64,000 bases of DNA from JBEEPE01 sp964489645. GTDB lineage: Bacteria > Verrucomicrobiota > Verrucomicrobiia > Chthoniobacterales > Chthoniobacteraceae. The notes beneath the pieces were generated by a model, which made no database searches, was not told where the DNA came from, and saw only the letters and a list, made by a program, of their open reading frames with translations. Each line of letters opens with the position of its first letter. The first letter of the stretch is position 1. The stretch lies in assembly GCA_964489645.1 (NCBI GenBank), contig CAZAZT010000005.1, forward strand, positions 1-64,000, in the 5' to 3' direction. A program made the position numbers and the translations under genes. Of this stretch, positions 55,508 to 62,698 are shown piece after piece.

Positions 55508-57733
55508 TCAAAAACTCGCGCCAAAGTCCACCTGCAAAACGTCCACACGCAACGGCGGACCAGCAACCTCACGAGAACTGAACCACCTCGCCCCGAGGGA
55601 GACCGACTTGGACAGCGCCACCTTCCCATAGATCACGTACCCCTGCTGGTTCGTCCCTCCCAATCCGAATCCCGAATCAACAAACGCATCCACCATCGCG
55701 TCTGACTCCATGTAGCGATAACCCATCCCGACTTGCCAGTCCCCCCGCTTATTCAACACAGGGCTACCCAACCGAAAGTTCGCGGTCCACGCCTGATCGC
55801 CCCCCTTGAAATCACCCGCCCCTTTCGCGGTGATGGTGTCCGTCGTCTTCTCACGATTGTTCACCGCACGCGAGGCCACCGACGCTCGATCGAAATCGAG
55901 GTTCTTCACGTACTCGCCAGTGAATGTGAGATGTACCGGATCGAACCCCGCATAGTCCAGTTGGCCGGTCACCGCCAGTTCCTTGAAGCCCGATGCCAAT
56001 CCGAAATACTGGAAAAGCTTGCTCTGGCCGAAATCGTTCAGCGCACTCGGCAAAATGTTCCGAAGCGGAAAGTAGGTGTTCCCACGCTGCGCGAAGGATG
56101 GGCGGCTCTCATCCGTCTCTCCAGCGTCCTGCGCATTCAACGGCGTGTATCCCTTGGATGTACGCCCCTCGACATTGTCGAACTGATAGACCGCTACGCC
56201 CGCCTTCGCTGTCCAATCGTTCTGGATGGGAATCTCTGCACCCAACTGCAGCGCATAAAGCCACTTGTCATAGCTCGCAAACTTGCCGGTGTGGTTCGAT
56301 GCGAAATTGAAATCGCTGTTGAAGACCGGAAAAATACCCCCAGCGAAGAAGGGCTTGATGCCCCCATCCAATGCGTACTTGCCCGTCACAGCAATCCCAT
56401 CGAACCCAAGGTCCTCATCCCAAGTCATCTCCGTTCCGAAGAACGGATTATCGAACTTCCCGAGAAGGAAGGAGGTCACATTGCCCTCACCCCCAGTGAC
56501 TTCATATTTGATGAACCCACGATCCAACCACACCGCATATTTGCTGAAGTTCCCGCCTTGCCCCTGATTGGCCAACCCAAGCGACTGGTTCACCGAGACC
56601 GGCGTGTTGTTCTGTCCGGTTGCAAGACGCAGTCCCACGCTAAATCCATCCCCCAGCTGCGCCTCCACTCCAATCCGCGTGCGAATCCGCAGTCGCTGCC
56701 TGTTCTTATCAACGTTCAAATGCGGCGGTGGGACCGTAGGGTCGCTCACATCATACGGCGAACCCGTGTTGATCGCGTTGAAGTTCGGGAATGCATCCAC
56801 ATCATTGCCCTTCGGAAAGTACGACCCGTCATAACGAAGCCTCACATCACCGAACAGACGGATCCGCTTCGTCCAATCAGGCACCTGATTCACTCCCACC
56901 CATCCCTCCTGTTTCGCCTTCTCCAACACATCCTCCCGGATCTCCTCGCGAAGGTCTCGCTTCACCACGTCAGGGATGAACGGAATGCGAAGTGCATCCT
57001 CCGTCAGCTCAGGCCTCTCGATGACTTGCGCTGCAGCTTGCGCAGCGGCGATCTGCGCAACGCTGCCGCGAATTGCGTTCGACTGAGCCAGTGCGACTTC
57101 TGCGTCTGCTTCTGCCTGACGCACCAAATCATCAGCCTCCTCCTTCGCGAGGATCCCTCTCTGAACCAGACGGTTGATGAGGTTCACCACGGCATTCTGG
57201 GAAGGAGTACCTCCCATCCGGATCTTCGCCCCTCGTTGCTTCCCTCCTTCGATTCCCTTGGTACCAGGATCCCCCGACTCCTCGGTCGGCGCATCCTTGG
57301 TTCCCGGCTGCGAAGATTGCTCTCCGGAACTCGGAGGCAAGCCGCTGCCACCCACGTTCGGGCTTACCTCACCCGCAGTTTGCCCCTCACGCGGAGGGGC
57401 CCCCACCCCTTTCGGCACATCGGCCAACGTGATCAAAGAACCCGTCCGCCCCAACTCCGACCCGAGGCCCGTGACGTACTCAGGGGCTGCGGTCTGCTCT
57501 GGAACACCCTGATTGGCTGGAGAATCCACGACTCGCTCCGGCAACGGCACCGGCATGGCACTCGCCCGAAGCGGCGGATCCATCGGAGGTGTCAGAGAAC
57601 GAGCGACCTTTTCCGATGAGTCCGAGACGTTGCCGGATTGCGCTGCGTAAAAGGCGACACCCGCCGTCATTCCCGCCAATGCGACCTTCATCTGCAACCT
57701 GTTTCGCCAAAGCCTTTGATTCCTGTTCGTCAT
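55508..57733 (-). CDS. Putative outer-membrane porin (Porin_5-like)
   Basis: Starting at ATG 57733 gives 741 residues. A signal or anchor segment (MKVALAGMTAGVAFYAAQSG) is followed by a Pro/Gly/Ser-rich linker of about 130 residues, a helical segment (VNLINRLVQRGILAKEEADDLVRQAEADAEVAL) and a long beta-barrel region beginning near RIRLFGDVRLRYDGSYFP, with alternating strands and a C-terminal phenylalanine (VDFGASF), as in outer-membrane barrels. The helical segment plus barrel matches putative porins common in Verrucomicrobiota and relatives. It sits between tonB and the coiled-coil gene, with gaps of 22 and 3 bases. It is not a TonB-dependent receptor: no plug domain or TonB box is visible. 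Confidence 0.83.
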   Translation of the reverse strand: MTNRNQRLWRNRLQMKVALAGMTAGVAFYAAQSGNVSDSSEKVARSLTPPMDPPLRASAMPVPLPERVVDSPANQGVPEQTAAPEYVTGLGSELGRTGSLITLADVPKGVGAPPREGQTAGEVSPNVGGSGLPPSSGEQSSQPGTKDAPTEESGDPGTKGIEGGKQRGAKIRMGGTPSQNAVVNLINRLVQRGILAKEEADDLVRQAEADAEVALAQSNAIRGSVAQIAAAQAAAQVIERPELTEDALRIPFIPDVVKRDLREEIREDVLEKAKQEGWVGVNQVPDWTKRIRLFGDVRLRYDGSYFPKGNDVDAFPNFNAINTGSPYDVSDPTVPPPHLNVDKNRQRLRIRTRIGVEAQLGDGFSVGLRLATGQNNTPVSVNQSLGLANQGQGGNFSKYAVWLDRGFIKYEVTGGEGNVTSFLLGKFDNPFFGTEMTWDEDLGFDGIAVTGKYALDGGIKPFFAGGIFPVFNSDFNFASNHTGKFASYDKWLYALQLGAEIPIQNDWTAKAGVAVYQFDNVEGRTSKGYTPLNAQDAGETDESRPSFAQRGNTYFPLRNILPSALNDFGQSKLFQYFGLASGFKELAVTGQLDYAGFDPVHLTFTGEYVKNLDFDRASVASRAVNNREKTTDTITAKGAGDFKGGDQAWTANFRLGSPVLNKRGDWQVGMGYRYMESDAMVDAFVDSGFGLGGTNQQGYVIYGKVALSKSVSLGARWFSSREVAGPPLRVDVLQVDFGASF

Positions 57734-57755
57734 GGTCGTTTCGAAATGGTCGCGA

Positions 57756-58454
57756 TCAGGGTTTCCGTGCCCGTAATCGCATCGTGATCGGCATCGGCAT
57801 TCCCTCCGGCGGCGCGTCTTGGAGTTGCAGGCCACTCAAAACCTCATCCTTCAGAGCGCCGTCCACCGCAGCGCTCCCCGTGCTGCCTACCAACTGGACG
57901 CGTGTGATCCGCCCGACATCGTCCGACCACACCCGAACCGTGAGATCCATCTCCGCACTCCGGATCCGCGGATGATTCCGCAGCGCTTGCCCAATACGCG
58001 CCTGCACCTTCCCCGCATACCATCCCCACTTGCTGTTGGAGCCGCGCCCAGAGCCACCAATTCTCGCCCCGCCTCGCCCGTCACCAGACGCACGACCCAG
58101 TCCGAAACCATCTGCCGGTCCATTGCCGCTGATGTTCGTCCCGATCGCCGGAGCCTCCTCCGCCGGAGCAGGTTCTGGCTTGGCTTCCTCGTTCTCAACC
58201 GGTGCCTGCTCGATCATTTTCTGCTCCGGCGGCGTCTGTTGGGGAGGCGGAGGAGGAGGGGGTGGCGGTGGAGGAGAAGGAGGCAACTGGATGCGTATGG
58301 GCGCAGGGGGTGGCTCTCGATGAGGCGAATCACCGCCAGAGGTCACTTTGCCAAAGAACGCGTACCCACCCACAGCCATGCCCAACGACACCAGAACCAA
58401 CGGCCATCTTGACCGCTTCCCCTCTTCCATTCCTGTTTCAAAGATCTCTTCCAC
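57756..58454 (-). CDS. TonB family energy-transducing protein
   Basis: The 232-residue protein has the TonB layout: a membrane anchor near residues 18-35 (WPLVLVSLGMAVGGYAFFG), a Pro-rich segment with a run of about eleven prolines, an acidic Pro/Glu/Ala stretch, a Gly/Arg-rich linker and a C-terminal TonB domain (KVQARIGQALRNHPRIRSAEMDLTVRVW, ending ALKDEVLSGLQL). It should transmit energy from ExbB/ExbD to an outer-membrane partner. No TonB-dependent receptor is encoded in the operon. GTG 58454 is chosen because GAGGGGG lies close upstream within the exbD stop region; ATG 58430 is the alternative. Spacing is nine bases from exbD and 22 to the porin. Confidence 0.85.
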   Translation of the reverse strand: MEEIFETGMEEGKRSRWPLVLVSLGMAVGGYAFFGKVTSGGDSPHREPPPAPIRIQLPPSPPPPPPPPPPPQQTPPEQKMIEQAPVENEEAKPEPAPAEEAPAIGTNISGNGPADGFGLGRASGDGRGGARIGGSGRGSNSKWGWYAGKVQARIGQALRNHPRIRSAEMDLTVRVWSDDVGRITRVQLVGSTGSAAVDGALKDEVLSGLQLQDAPPEGMPMPITMRLRARKP

Positions 58455-58463
58455 AAGTCCCCC

Positions 58464-58871
58464 TCATTTGTTCGCTGCCTTCGTTGCAAGCCCAACCTGG
58501 GTGAGCCCCACACGGCCCAACACATCCAGCACATCCATCACCCCTTGATACTGCGTCAGGCTGTCCCCGCGCAGAACCACCGGTAAGTCAGGCGTCGTTG
58601 CCTTGATCTGCGTCAACCGCTGCTCCAGTTCCTGCAAGGTCACCGGGATCGTGTCCAAGAACATCTTTCCCTCGTTGTTCACCGAGATCGACTTCGTCTT
58701 CGGCTTCGAAAGGCTCGCCGGCGCATTGCTCGACTTCGGAAGATTCACCTTCGTCCCGGAAACCGAAGCGGTGCACATCAGGATGAAAATCACCAAGAGA
58801 ACGAACACCAGATCCACCATCGGTGTGATATTCACCTGATCATAAGGGGCATTGTCGTCTTGGACTTGCAT
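58464..58871 (-). CDS. exbD: ExbD-type biopolymer transport protein of the TPS operon
   Basis: The 135-residue protein has the ExbD membrane helix NITPMVDLVFVLLVIFILM with its conserved proton-carrying Asp, a Lys/Ser-rich segment (NAPASLSKPKTKSISVNNEG), and the periplasmic domain with VVLRGDSLTQYQGVMDVLDVLGRVGL. It forms the proton channel with the ExbB fusion encoded 21 bases upstream and drives the TonB encoded nine bases downstream. GAGGAGG at 58876-58882 precedes the ATG. It differs clearly in sequence from the ExbD at 10707-11120. Confidence 0.93.
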   Translation of the reverse strand: MQVQDDNAPYDQVNITPMVDLVFVLLVIFILMCTASVSGTKVNLPKSSNAPASLSKPKTKSISVNNEGKMFLDTIPVTLQELEQRLTQIKATTPDLPVVLRGDSLTQYQGVMDVLDVLGRVGLTQVGLATKAANK

Positions 58872-58892
58872 AGTACCTCCTCGGGTTAACGC

Positions 58893-60755
58893 CTACTCCC
58901 GGTAAAACTCCGCAACCTTCGTGATGAACTCGTCCACGAACACGTGCATGTCAGTGGTCGCCTCCTTGATTTTCGACGTCAGATAGTTGTACCCGAACAT
59001 CGCCGGGATCGCGACGAAGAGCCCTGCTACCGTCGCAACCAAGGCCGCAGCAATGCCCGGCGCAATCGCGTTCACATTCACGTCCCCCGCCGCGGCGATT
59101 GATGCGAACGTGATCATCACCCCAACCACCGTTCCCAAAAGACCAAGAAACGGACCTCCAGAGATCGCGATGGTCAACAACACCATCAGGCTGTTCAGCT
59201 TTTGCGTCTCACGCACAAGTCCACCATCCAAGCTCGCCCGGATCGCTTGGATCGATCGGCCAGACAACGCCTTCCGCGTCCCAAGCTCTTTGTCCGCTGC
59301 CAAACGGTGCCGCATCTCCTCGACCCCGATGTGATAGATCCGGAAGACCGACGACTGACGCATCCGTCGAAGCCCCTTCTCATCCACATGCCCTCCAAGC
59401 GTTTTCACGCGGCTGACATCCGCATCATCGAGCAACGTGAGATCGCGTGAAAGATGACGCCAAGCCTCCATGAACGTCCCATTCCCTTTGGCCAATCCAT
59501 TGATGTAACTCGCCTTCCCCCACATGACCCACCAACTGATCACCGCCATGACCACAAGGATCGCGATGACAATCCATCCATCCACCGTCAGCGATCGCAT
59601 CAAGATTCCGAACGTGCCACTCAACCATGTCGACGCCTGCTCATCCTGTCCCAAGGCCACCAACCGACCCGCCTTATCCGGCCCTTGGCTCACCGCGAGA
59701 AACTGAACGTATCCTGCAGGCCGAGCCACCTTCGATATCACCAGTTCGTCCAGATCTCCTACAAATCCCGTCTCGCCCGCAGCCGTATCCGCACCCAGAT
59801 GTCCAACGCCCCGAAGAGCGGGTAACCCGACAGACGCCGCGCCGTACTTCTCGCCCCCGACGTATACCGTCATCTGCCCCTCACCAGCCACCACCGCGAG
59901 ATGCACCCAAGCATTCGCTGGGACAGCCGAACCACCAGACGTCCGGACAACCGTGGAACCATCCCCGATCTCCGCGTACGGGACACCCTGCTCAAACCCA
60001 ACTCGGAACAACCTTCCCTCCTCGCGCCGACTAAAAACCACCGCGTTGCCTCCTTGCGTGCTGGGCTTCACCCATGCGGACCACGTCGCAGATCCACCGG
60101 CCGTCCACTCAAATGCGCCCCCTGGGATTTTCAAGGAGTCCTTTCCGTTCAGCCGAATCCCGCCCCCAACCATCGCTCCATCAGTCGCGACGCCAGTGCC
60201 TTCTGCATTATTCCCTGCCATCGAGGAGTCCTGTGCCAATGCGTTCCGATGCGAGAAATGGTAGACGCCTACCGTATCCGCGTCGTACGTCCCTTTGGTG
60301 TCATCCACCTTCGCCGCCTTCGGATTTCCGTAGTACATCCAGACGGTCGTCGAATCCCCAGCCTTCAGCTCGGGTAAACGGACCCAAACAAAGGCCTCCC
60401 CCATCAGTGCGTCGATCTTCTCGACATGGAAGGGCAACTCCTTCTTCCCATCGGCAATCACAAACCGCAGGTCGGATGCATCTTCCCGCGCCAAAGCGAA
60501 CTGGAAGTTTCCATCATGCAATCGGAGAAGAAGAGGCGCTTGGCCTACGTTATCGGGGATCGCTCCTCCCTTGGGCCCCGCATCAACGTGGACCTTCTTA
60601 CGGACTGTCCACTCAGGATTCCACCACTCGACGGCGTCGTTCTCTCCGGCATACGAGCCCAATCCAACGGAGCTCCCCACCGCAGCCATCAACCGGAGCA
60701 TGACCCCCAACCGCAGCCCACCACCCTTCAGCAATGTCATCAAGGTTCTCATCAT
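58893..60755 (-). CDS. ExbB/TolQ proton channel fused to an extracytoplasmic DUF2341-LamG-like module
   Basis: The 620-residue protein begins with a signal-like segment (LGVMLRLMAAVGSSVGLGSYAG), then WWNPEWTVRKKVHVD and VWVRLPELKAGDSTTVWMYYGNP, the typical DUF2341 opening and closing motifs, then a concanavalin-like LamG/laminin-G-type domain (GVYHFSHRN, WSAWVKPSTQGG, AWVHLAVVAGEGQMTVYVGGEK, GDLDELVISKVAR). After about residue 385 come three membrane helices (WIVIAILVVMAVISWWVMW; GPFLGLLGTVVGVMITFA; ALVATVAGLFVAIPAMFGY) of the MotA/TolQ/ExbB family. The ExbB part should form a proton motor with the ExbD encoded 21 bases downstream. The sugar-binding-type module would face the periplasm, which could let the motor sense or hold a glycan. 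It starts 10 bases after tpsB. Confidence 0.9.
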   Translation of the reverse strand: MMRTLMTLLKGGGLRLGVMLRLMAAVGSSVGLGSYAGENDAVEWWNPEWTVRKKVHVDAGPKGGAIPDNVGQAPLLLRLHDGNFQFALAREDASDLRFVIADGKKELPFHVEKIDALMGEAFVWVRLPELKAGDSTTVWMYYGNPKAAKVDDTKGTYDADTVGVYHFSHRNALAQDSSMAGNNAEGTGVATDGAMVGGGIRLNGKDSLKIPGGAFEWTAGGSATWSAWVKPSTQGGNAVVFSRREEGRLFRVGFEQGVPYAEIGDGSTVVRTSGGSAVPANAWVHLAVVAGEGQMTVYVGGEKYGAASVGLPALRGVGHLGADTAAGETGFVGDLDELVISKVARPAGYVQFLAVSQGPDKAGRLVALGQDEQASTWLSGTFGILMRSLTVDGWIVIAILVVMAVISWWVMWGKASYINGLAKGNGTFMEAWRHLSRDLTLLDDADVSRVKTLGGHVDEKGLRRMRQSSVFRIYHIGVEEMRHRLAADKELGTRKALSGRSIQAIRASLDGGLVRETQKLNSLMVLLTIAISGGPFLGLLGTVVGVMITFASIAAAGDVNVNAIAPGIAAALVATVAGLFVAIPAMFGYNYLTSKIKEATTDMHVFVDEFITKVAEFYRE

Positions 60756-60765
60756 GTTCTCTCGT

Positions 60766-62379
60766 TCAAAATCCTGTCCAAAGCCGGAAGCTCAAGAACG
60801 TCTCCATCCTGCGGGTCTGACTCACCGCAACCAGCGGCCAGCCAACGTCCAAGGAACCATTCACGTGGGCCCCAACCTGTACGCGCCCCCCCAGCCCAAC
60901 GCTCATGAGTCCCGTCTCCGCCTTCTGCTCAGGAAGCGGCGTCGCCACGCCTAAAACACCTCCGTCGACAAACCCGTGCATCCGCAACTCATCGCCCTCA
61001 CGCACCACCCCCTTCAAAAGCACGGGCGTGCGCACCTCAAATGTGCCCATCAACCCTCGATCACCCACCGCACTCGCTTCAAGGTAACCCCGCACACTGT
61101 TCACTCCCCCGCCGGTGAACTGCTCGCTGTTGACCAACGGCTGATCCGCCAGTTGCCACTGAGCCTTCCACATCAGCTGGAGCCCACCCTTCACGTCCCT
61201 CGTATGCGTTAGATCCCCGCGCAAATACACGAAACTGCCACCCGCCTTGAAGCGACTTCGATTGAACGCCGCCCCATCGCTTCCCAAACCCCTGAAATGC
61301 CAGACCAAGCTGGTGGAAAAGTCCGTGCTGACGCCCTCCCGATGCCATCCGGCCAGGTAGTTAGCAGTGAACGGATAATAGCGGATCGGAGAGGTCGTCA
61401 TACCGCCAGCCGTCTCGATCTGCTGATCGAACGCCTTGTGATCGACTCCCAAACTGAACGACTGCGTGAACTCTTGGCTCACCGGTAAATCCCAGTTCGC
61501 TGAAATCCCGAGGACTTCCCCGCGCCCCATGACCGCAAGGCCACCCAATGTGGAAACGTTCGAGTTCTGTTTCACGCCCTGCAAACGCCAACTGATGCCG
61601 TCCAACGCAGAGAGCCTGAACGCGTAATATCCCGACCAAACGCTGACTTCCCCAGGCTCCATCGGCGACATCTGGTGACTCAGCCCCAGGGTGTGTCCTG
61701 CCTGCCACAAGTTGGTGTAGCTACCCGAAAGATTCAGTCGCAAAGGACTGGTGTGCGGACTGTACCGATTGTTCAGTTCCACACTTCCGTGGAGGGGAAG
61801 TTTGTCCTTCACCGTCAGATCGATGTCCACCGTTCCGGGCTCCAATCCCGGACGAAGCGACGGCGTCACCTGCCTGTCTTGCCATTGGTTCAGCGCGAGG
61901 ATGTCGCGGGTCACCTCCTTGAAGTTGATCACCTTTCCCTCCGCCAATGACTGAGCCATCTCCTTGATCCGGCTTGGCAGGAAGTATCGGGCACCCTTCA
62001 CCCGCAACTGTCCCACCGTCCCTTCTCGGACCTGCAAGACCACCACCCCAGACAACGCATTTTGGGGCGGGATCTCCACCGAAGCCGCTTGATAGCCGTT
62101 TGATTGATACAGCTTTTCGACCGCAGCTCTTGCCGCCTCAACATCCTCCTCCGTCCGAGCAGATCCCATGAACGGGTACACGGCCTCCTCCACCGACAGG
62201 CGCTTCATGCTCTTTGCACCACGGATCTGGAACTCCCGGATCGGGAAGCGAGCAGGCGGCGACACCTCTCCCGGCTCAGCCGAAAACACCTGCATGCCAC
62301 TGACAAGCACTGCGATGCAAACGGACCGCGACGCCGCCAAGCGTTTGGTCGCCCGACACCGTTCCTGCTCAATCCACAT
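60766..62379 (-). CDS. Two-partner secretion transporter TpsB (ShlB/FhaC/HecB family, Omp85)
   Basis: Starting at ATG 62379 gives 537 residues. After a signal peptide (SVCIAVLVSGMQVFSAEP) there is a POTRA_2-type region (FPIREFQIRGAKSMKRLSVEEAV and YQSNGYQAASVEIP), a ShlB-type linker domain with VREGTVGQLRVKGARYF, and a beta barrel with the Omp85 loop-6 motif GGVNSVRGY near residue 429 and a terminal phenylalanine (RLWTGF). TpsB proteins in the outer membrane export one TpsA partner; here that is the giant protein at the far end of the same operon. The frame is open to 62460, but the extra residues are unlike a signal peptide. The ExbB fusion starts 10 bases after the stop. The upstream 319-base gap probably holds the operon promoter. 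Confidence 0.93.
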   Translation of the reverse strand: MWIEQERCRATKRLAASRSVCIAVLVSGMQVFSAEPGEVSPPARFPIREFQIRGAKSMKRLSVEEAVYPFMGSARTEEDVEAARAAVEKLYQSNGYQAASVEIPPQNALSGVVVLQVREGTVGQLRVKGARYFLPSRIKEMAQSLAEGKVINFKEVTRDILALNQWQDRQVTPSLRPGLEPGTVDIDLTVKDKLPLHGSVELNNRYSPHTSPLRLNLSGSYTNLWQAGHTLGLSHQMSPMEPGEVSVWSGYYAFRLSALDGISWRLQGVKQNSNVSTLGGLAVMGRGEVLGISANWDLPVSQEFTQSFSLGVDHKAFDQQIETAGGMTTSPIRYYPFTANYLAGWHREGVSTDFSTSLVWHFRGLGSDGAAFNRSRFKAGGSFVYLRGDLTHTRDVKGGLQLMWKAQWQLADQPLVNSEQFTGGGVNSVRGYLEASAVGDRGLMGTFEVRTPVLLKGVVREGDELRMHGFVDGGVLGVATPLPEQKAETGLMSVGLGGRVQVGAHVNGSLDVGWPLVAVSQTRRMETFLSFRLWTGF

Positions 62380-62698
62380 GTCTGCTCGGTTTCTCACGGA
62401 TACAACCGGATTCTCCGGCCAGCGGCACAGTCGCCATCCGCGGTGGCAGAAGCGTGTCACGAAGGTGACAACTTCGTGTCCGTCCTCGCGTCACTCGCAG
62501 CGCCAAGGACCCACCCACACCCAAGTGCCTCAGGGTTCCTCACTATTGATGTGCGAGATCGTCACCTGAGGTCGCTCGGAAGAACCATCCCCTCACCCCC
62601 AAATACCCTTGAGGCGCAAGTCAGCACCGAATCGCATCCCTCAAACCACAGTACGTCAGTGCGGATCTCTACCAACTCAAGCCACAAAATTGGATGAG
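62380..62698. other. 319-base intergenic region upstream of tpsB
   Basis: This gap separates the tpsB start from the end of the LTA-synthase-like gene. It holds the inverted repeat at 62458-62478. No coding frame with family features, tRNA or clear terminator was seen. A promoter for the seven-gene operon is expected here, but no -35/-10 pair is convincing. Confidence 0.4.
62458..62478. promoter_or_regulatory. Inverted repeat upstream of the TPS operon
   Basis: CACGAAG at 62458-62464 and CTTCGTG at 62472-62478 are perfect inverted copies around seven bases, 78 bases upstream of the tpsB start. As DNA it could be an operator; as RNA a leader hairpin. No regulator gene is adjacent. Confidence 0.35.

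Noticed and set aside
55733..57619. Long plus-strand open frame (628 codons) opposite the porin gene
   Set aside because: Rich in Arg, His and Leu without motifs; the minus-strand frame has a porin barrel and C-terminal Phe.
58230..58300. Proline repeat run in tonB as a phase-variable repeat
   Set aside because: The codons encoding the prolines are mixed and the run is expected in TonB spacers, so slippage is not specifically indicated.
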